Shown here in pieces: positions 60,940 through 64,000 of a stretch of DNA of 64,000 nucleotides. Source of the DNA: Sphingopyxis sp. DBS4 (lineage in GTDB: Bacteria; Pseudomonadota; Alphaproteobacteria; Sphingomonadales; Sphingomonadaceae); contig NZ_CP102388.1 of the NCBI RefSeq assembly GCF_024628865.1, positions 1 through 64,000 of the forward strand, written 5' to 3'. Under the pieces are notes generated by a model. The model was not told the DNA's origin. It saw only the letters and a list, made by a program, of their open reading frames with translations, and did not search any database. Every line of letters starts with the position of its first letter. Within the stretch, counting starts at the first letter, position 1. The position numbers and the translations under genes were made by a program.

Positions 60940-61661
60940 GTAACGTCCACATAGTTTTGCAGGGCAAGGGAGGCGTCGGCAAATCGCTCGCCGCCTCGAT
61001 GCTCGCCCAATATCTGACCAAGCGGGGGGAAAGCCCGCTCTGCATTGATACCGATCCGATCAACGCCACCCTCGCCGGGTTCCAGTCCCTCAACGTGTCC
61101 AAGGTCGAGCTGCTGGAAAACGGCGACATAAACCCGCGCAAATTCGATGCGATGATGGAAATGATCGCCGGTTCCAAGGAATCGGTGGTCATTGACAGCG
61201 GCGCGAGCAGCTACAGCGCCCTATCCTCCTATATGTTCGACAACGGCGCGCCAGACGTGATTGCCGATCTGGGCCATAAGCTCATCCTGCACACTATTAT
61301 CGTGGGCGGGCAATCGCTGATCGACACGCTTCAAGGCTTCGCCTCGGTAGCCGAAGCCTTCCCCGATCCGGCTGCAATCGTCGTGTGGCTCAACCCTTAT
61401 CATGGGCCTGTGGAGGCAGAGGGCAAGAGCTTTGAACAGCTCAAAGCCTACCGGGAGCTAAAGGATCGGGTCGCCGCGATCGTCACCCTTCCCGATCTGA
61501 AAAAGGAAACCTTCGGGGCGGACGTTCGGGACATGCTGGCCGCGCGCAAGACTTTTGAGGAAACGCTTGCCGATGGCGACATAGCCCTGATGCAGCGTCA
61601 CCGCCTCGGCCGCGTTCGTGATGCGGTCTTTGCCGAACTCGACAAGGCTAAGGTCGTGTAA
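60936..61661 (+). CDS. traL: TraL ParA-like ATPase
   Basis: This 241-residue protein has deviant Walker A LQGKGGVGKSLAAS at the N-terminus and PLCIDTDPINATLAGFQ, VVIDSGASSYSALS and VVWLNPYHGPVEAEGKSFEQ, closely matching RP4 TraL. The function in transfer is poorly defined. It shares its stop with the traM start. Confidence 0.92.
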   Translation: MSNVHIVLQGKGGVGKSLAASMLAQYLTKRGESPLCIDTDPINATLAGFQSLNVSKVELLENGDINPRKFDAMMEMIAGSKESVVIDSGASSYSALSSYMFDNGAPDVIADLGHKLILHTIIVGGQSLIDTLQGFASVAEAFPDPAAIVVWLNPYHGPVEAEGKSFEQLKAYRELKDRVAAIVTLPDLKKETFGADVRDMLAARKTFEETLADGDIALMQRHRLGRVRDAVFAELDKAKVV

Positions 61662-62101
61662 TGGCCGATCACGAAAAAATCGCGGCGCTGATCGCGGAAA
61701 TCTCGCGCCAGCACGGGGTCACGCTGTCCGCCGATGATCCCTTGATGATCCTCCAAACCATCAACGCGATGTTGCTGGGCGAAAGCGCCGATGCGCAGGA
61801 GGAGCAACTAAAGGCGTTCAAAAGCGAGCTGGAAGACATGAGCAATCGTTGGTCGATTGCCATCACCGACAAGGCAGAATCGGTGCTGAACGCGGCGCTG
61901 GATGCCTCGGAAGCCGCCATGAACGAGCGCATGGAGGCCGCAGCGAAGGCGATCATCAAGGAAGTGGGGGAGCATATCGGGACGGGGCTGCAAAAGCCCC
62001 TGAACGATGGCCGGGCCGTCGCTAACCGTAATCTCCTAGCGTCGGGCCTGACGCTGATCGCGGCGCTGGTAGTGTTGGCCGCTGCCCTGTTCCATCATTG
62101 A
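61661..62101 (+). CDS. traM: TraM
   Basis: This 146-residue protein has a helical N-terminal body (LKAFKSELEDMSNRWSIAITDKAESVLNAALDASE) and one C-terminal membrane helix (LTLIAALVVLAAALFHH). It occupies the position and has the length of RP4 TraM. It overlaps traL by one base and ends the leftward-facing (plus-strand) relaxosome operon. Confidence 0.85.
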   Translation: MADHEKIAALIAEISRQHGVTLSADDPLMILQTINAMLLGESADAQEEQLKAFKSELEDMSNRWSIAITDKAESVLNAALDASEAAMNERMEAAAKAIIKEVGEHIGTGLQKPLNDGRAVANRNLLASGLTLIAALVVLAAALFHH

Positions 62102-62131
62102 CGCCAGCGAAGGCCCCTCCCCCATGTCGCG

Positions 62132-62764
62132 CTATCCCCCGTCTCTCGCCAATCCGCGCGCGAGCGTGCGCCCTGCCGGTTTCCGATCGTCCGCCCCGCG
62201 CTCGACCGTCTTTTCCCTGATCTGTTCCTTCTCCCGCTCCGCGCGCATGTGCAGCTCATGCAACCGGCGTGCCTGCATCAGCTCCTCGAAATCATCGACA
62301 AGTTTCGGCTCTCGATATTCGAGCTTCGCCGCTGCGATCGTCTCCACGCGCGGGCCATGAACGGCCATGCCGTCGCGGATTTCGCGCACGGCTTCCAGCC
62401 TTACCGCGATCCGCTGCACGGCCGCTTGCGCGTTGGCAATCCGCGCCTGCCATGCTTGGCGCTTGCCGGGCAGGGACAGGAAGCCGGGGGGCTGCTGCTG
62501 GATTTGCTGCAAACGGGCGGTTTGCTGCTCCATCATGCTTTCTAGGCGGTCCTCGATCTGGTTCGCCTGTTCAACCTTCTCCTCAATGACCGTCTGTAGC
62601 TGGGCGTTATAGGTTTCCTCGGTTGGCGCGGTGGCGATAGCTGCCGTTTCCTGACTATCCAGCGTGCGCGCCTCGTCTAACAGCCGGTCGGCGTCGGCCT
62701 GTGGGTCGCCCGTTCCCTCGTCCAGCGAAAACTTGTCCGGGTCTGCAATCGGCGTGTCCTGCAT
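62132..62764 (-). CDS. Coiled-coil protein under KorB control
   Basis: This 210-residue protein is mostly predicted coiled coil (EEKVEQANQIEDRLESMMEQQTARLQQIQQQ, RLHELHMRAEREKEQIREKTVERG) with an acidic N-terminus. It follows korB on the same strand, near the korF/korG/kfrA position of RK2, but I cannot assign it to those families. A KorB site lies 10 bp before its ATG (62764). Confidence 0.7.
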   Translation of the reverse strand: MQDTPIADPDKFSLDEGTGDPQADADRLLDEARTLDSQETAAIATAPTEETYNAQLQTVIEEKVEQANQIEDRLESMMEQQTARLQQIQQQPPGFLSLPGKRQAWQARIANAQAAVQRIAVRLEAVREIRDGMAVHGPRVETIAAAKLEYREPKLVDDFEELMQARRLHELHMRAEREKEQIREKTVERGADDRKPAGRTLARGLARDGG

Positions 62765-62773
62765 GGCCGTTCC

Positions 62774-62786
62774 TTTAGCGGCTAAA
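62774..62786. promoter_or_regulatory. KorB operator before the coiled-coil gene
   Basis: TTTAGC-G-GCTAAA is a perfect consensus KorB site 10 bp upstream of the ATG at 62764. It places the gene in the KorB regulon. Confidence 0.85.
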
Positions 62787-62831
62787 ATTTCTAGCTTGCA
62801 CTATATCCGATTTTCTTACCTCTCGCGCCAT

Positions 62832-62857
62832 AAAAAAGGCCCCGCACAAGCGGGGCC
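62832..62857 (-). terminator. Rho-independent terminator after korB
   Basis: GGCCCCGC (62838-62845) pairs with GCGGGGCC (62850-62857) around ACAA; on the minus strand the hairpin is followed by six T residues (62832-62837). It lies 25 bp after the korB stop. Confidence 0.85.
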
Positions 62858-62881
62858 TGTAAGGCTGGGCAGGGGAGGGGA

Positions 62882-63904
62882 CTATCCTTCAAGAAGCGCA
62901 AGAAGCTGCACTTTTCCAAGATCGGCCTCGGTTTCCTCGCCGCTGTCTTCATACTTGATCCACGCCACGCCATCGCGCGAGGGCCGCTTATTCAGGATCA
63001 GACGGGCAGGGCGCTTGTTATGAGAAACCTGCACAATGGCCTTTTTCAGCTTTAGCGGGTCTTCCTCCTTCGGTTCCTTCTCCTCTCCGGCCCCGGCGTC
63101 GTCACTAGCGCCGCCGTTGCCCTCGTCGTCGCCCGATTCCTCCTCGGCCTCGCCGCTCAAGCCGGACTCAAGGAACTCCTTCAAGAGCCGCACCGATCCG
63201 CGCGTAATCTCCTGATCGGCATCGGCCAGCCAGCGCGCAACGCCCTCGCTATGCTTCTTGTGGAGGCCCACAAGGTCATAGATCAACGTCACGTCCTTGC
63301 AACGCCCGCTCTGGAACGCCTTGGCGATCGGCTCCGGCAAATCGAGCAATGCCGCGTGCTGGGTGACAAAGGCCGGGGATTTCCCGATGGCCTTGGCAAT
63401 CTCGCCCTTCTTTTTCCCGTTGGCCAGCTCGCGGCCGATGTAGTCGGCAATCTCGCGGGCCGTGAGAGCGTCCCGCTGCAAATTCTCAATGACCTGATCG
63501 GCCTCGGTATAATCCGGGTCGATGAAGCCCGGAATTGTCACTTTCTCGGCCAACAGGGATGCGCGATAGCGGCGCGCGCCGTGGTTGATGAGATAGCGCC
63601 CCTCCACCTTGGGATTGGGCCGAACGGAAATAGGCGTCTTCACGCCGCGCTCCCTGATCGTCTCGGCCATTTCCGCCAGCGAATTTTCGTCAAACTGCTT
63701 GCGGGGCTGGTTCGGGTCTTCGTCAATCAGCGCCAGCTCCAATTCGAGCGGAGCGCCAGAACCGCCCTCCGGGGCCGCAGGAGAGGCTAGGAGGCTCGAA
63801 AGGTCGCCCAACCCCTCCAACCCTAGCCCCGCGTTCTGCGCGGGCTTCTGCGCGGCTTTGGTGGACGATTTGCCCGGCTTCTTGTCCTCGGTGTTGTCGG
63901 CCAT
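62882..63904 (-). CDS. korB: KorB, ParB-family global repressor/partition protein
   Basis: This 340-residue protein has the ParB-N motif (IDEDPNQPRKQFDENSLAEMAETIRERGVKTPISVRP, GRYLINHGARRYRASLLA), a KorB-type HTH (GEIAKAIGKSPAFVTQHAALLDLP), an acidic linker and a C-terminal dimerisation domain (PARLILNKRPSRDGVAWIKYEDSG). It binds TTTAGCSGCTAAA, of which five perfect copies occur in this window. ATG 63904 has GGAGAT upstream. It represses transfer operons and partners IncC in partition. Confidence 0.94.
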   Translation of the reverse strand: MADNTEDKKPGKSSTKAAQKPAQNAGLGLEGLGDLSSLLASPAAPEGGSGAPLELELALIDEDPNQPRKQFDENSLAEMAETIRERGVKTPISVRPNPKVEGRYLINHGARRYRASLLAEKVTIPGFIDPDYTEADQVIENLQRDALTAREIADYIGRELANGKKKGEIAKAIGKSPAFVTQHAALLDLPEPIAKAFQSGRCKDVTLIYDLVGLHKKHSEGVARWLADADQEITRGSVRLLKEFLESGLSGEAEEESGDDEGNGGASDDAGAGEEKEPKEEDPLKLKKAIVQVSHNKRPARLILNKRPSRDGVAWIKYEDSGEETEADLGKVQLLALLEG

Positions 63905-63906
63905 CG

Positions 63907-64000
63907 TCAAATCTCCATCTTTTCCTGAATGTGGCGGGCCATCGCTCGCATTTCCTGCGCCGCTTTCCGCGCCGAAGTCCGTTTGATCGACCAAACCGGC
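63907..64000 (-). CDS. incC: IncC/ParA C-terminus (partial, cut by window edge)
   Basis: The last ~30 codons on the minus strand read PVWSIKRTSARKAAQEMRAMARHIQEKMEI and end with TGA at 63907-63909, two bases before the korB ATG. This is the expected C-terminal helix of a ParA-type partition ATPase, and incC precedes korB in IncP-1. The rest lies outside the window. Confidence 0.75.
   Translation of the reverse strand, partial: PVWSIKRTSARKAAQEMRAMARHIQEKMEI

Noticed and set aside
63051..63070. TTTAGCGGG half-site within korB
   Set aside because: Only one half matches the KorB operator, so it is not counted.
1..64000. CRISPR arrays, rRNA and tRNA genes
   Set aside because: No regularly spaced direct repeats of CRISPR type were seen and no rRNA or tRNA-like sequence was recognised; the regular palindromes at 42.7 kb are inverted repeats without spacers.

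Overview
The window is most of a conjugative, catabolic plasmid with an IncP-1-type backbone, probably from a sphingomonad (Sphingobium, Sphingomonas or Novosphingobium). The host is inferred from high G+C, IS6100, TonB-dependent receptor fragments beside aromatic catabolic genes, and the style of the oxygenase and chlorocatechol genes. The IncP-1 assignment is much firmer. A complete trbB-C-D-E-F-G-H-I-J-K-L-N mating-pair operon lies in RK2 order. A tra block (traC-D-E-F-G-H-I-J, oriT, traK-L-M) is also in RK2 order. KorB and the end of IncC/ParA are present, and five perfect KorB operators (TTTAGC-S-GCTAAA) lie at backbone genes. No replication initiator (trfA/rep) or complete partition ATPase is in view, so the plasmid continues beyond the window.

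Layout. 1-1.5 kb: a HigB/HigA-type toxin-antitoxin pair and two small unknown genes. 1.5-14.05 kb (minus strand): the trb operon led by an XRE regulator in the position of trbA. 14.3-18.3 kb: transposon debris (ISKra4-type transposase, serine resolvase, truncated pRiA4b ORF-3-like gene, IS6100, truncated second resolvase). 18.3-38.8 kb: a catabolic island with four IS6100 copies. 38.8-49.3 kb: small accessory genes (SprT-like remnant, zeta-like P-loop protein, orphan adenine methyltransferase, XRE regulator, persulfide-dioxygenase-like and thioredoxin-fold module, IS21-type element, tandem-repeat protein). 49.3-62.8 kb: tra block with oriT. 62.9-64 kb: korB and the end of incC.

The catabolic island encodes conversion of a chlorinated aromatic to 3-oxoadipate. 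A three-component Rieske oxygenase (alpha, beta, ferredoxin, reductase) should make a (chloro)catechol. This feeds a modified ortho pathway: chlorocatechol 1,2-dioxygenase (tfdC type), chloromuconate cycloisomerase (tfdD), dienelactone hydrolase (tfdE) and maleylacetate reductase (tfdF), with a YciI-like protein after tfdD. The ferredoxin and reductase genes sit inside the chlorocatechol operon. A LysR gene and near-identical CatR/ClcR-type boxes lie before both a (now truncated) TonB receptor gene and tfdC, which suggests one regulon. A second, partly decayed copy of the pathway lies at 30.3-37.9 kb: GST remnant, tfdF2, frameshifted yciI, MarR regulator, a XylR-like regulator without its GAFTGA loop, receptor C-terminus, tfdB-type chlorophenol monooxygenase, and tfdC2 cut by IS6100. 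The oxygenase substrate cannot be read from sequence.

The least explained material is in the accessory region: a family of 20-bp palindromes of the form CATAGACG-N4-CGTCTATG, and a conserved leader with two GTGAGAC boxes 33 bp apart shared by two unrelated small genes. Others are KorB operators written into codons, the degenerate sigma54-type activator, and a trb-linked transglycosylase fused to an M15-like peptidase domain.
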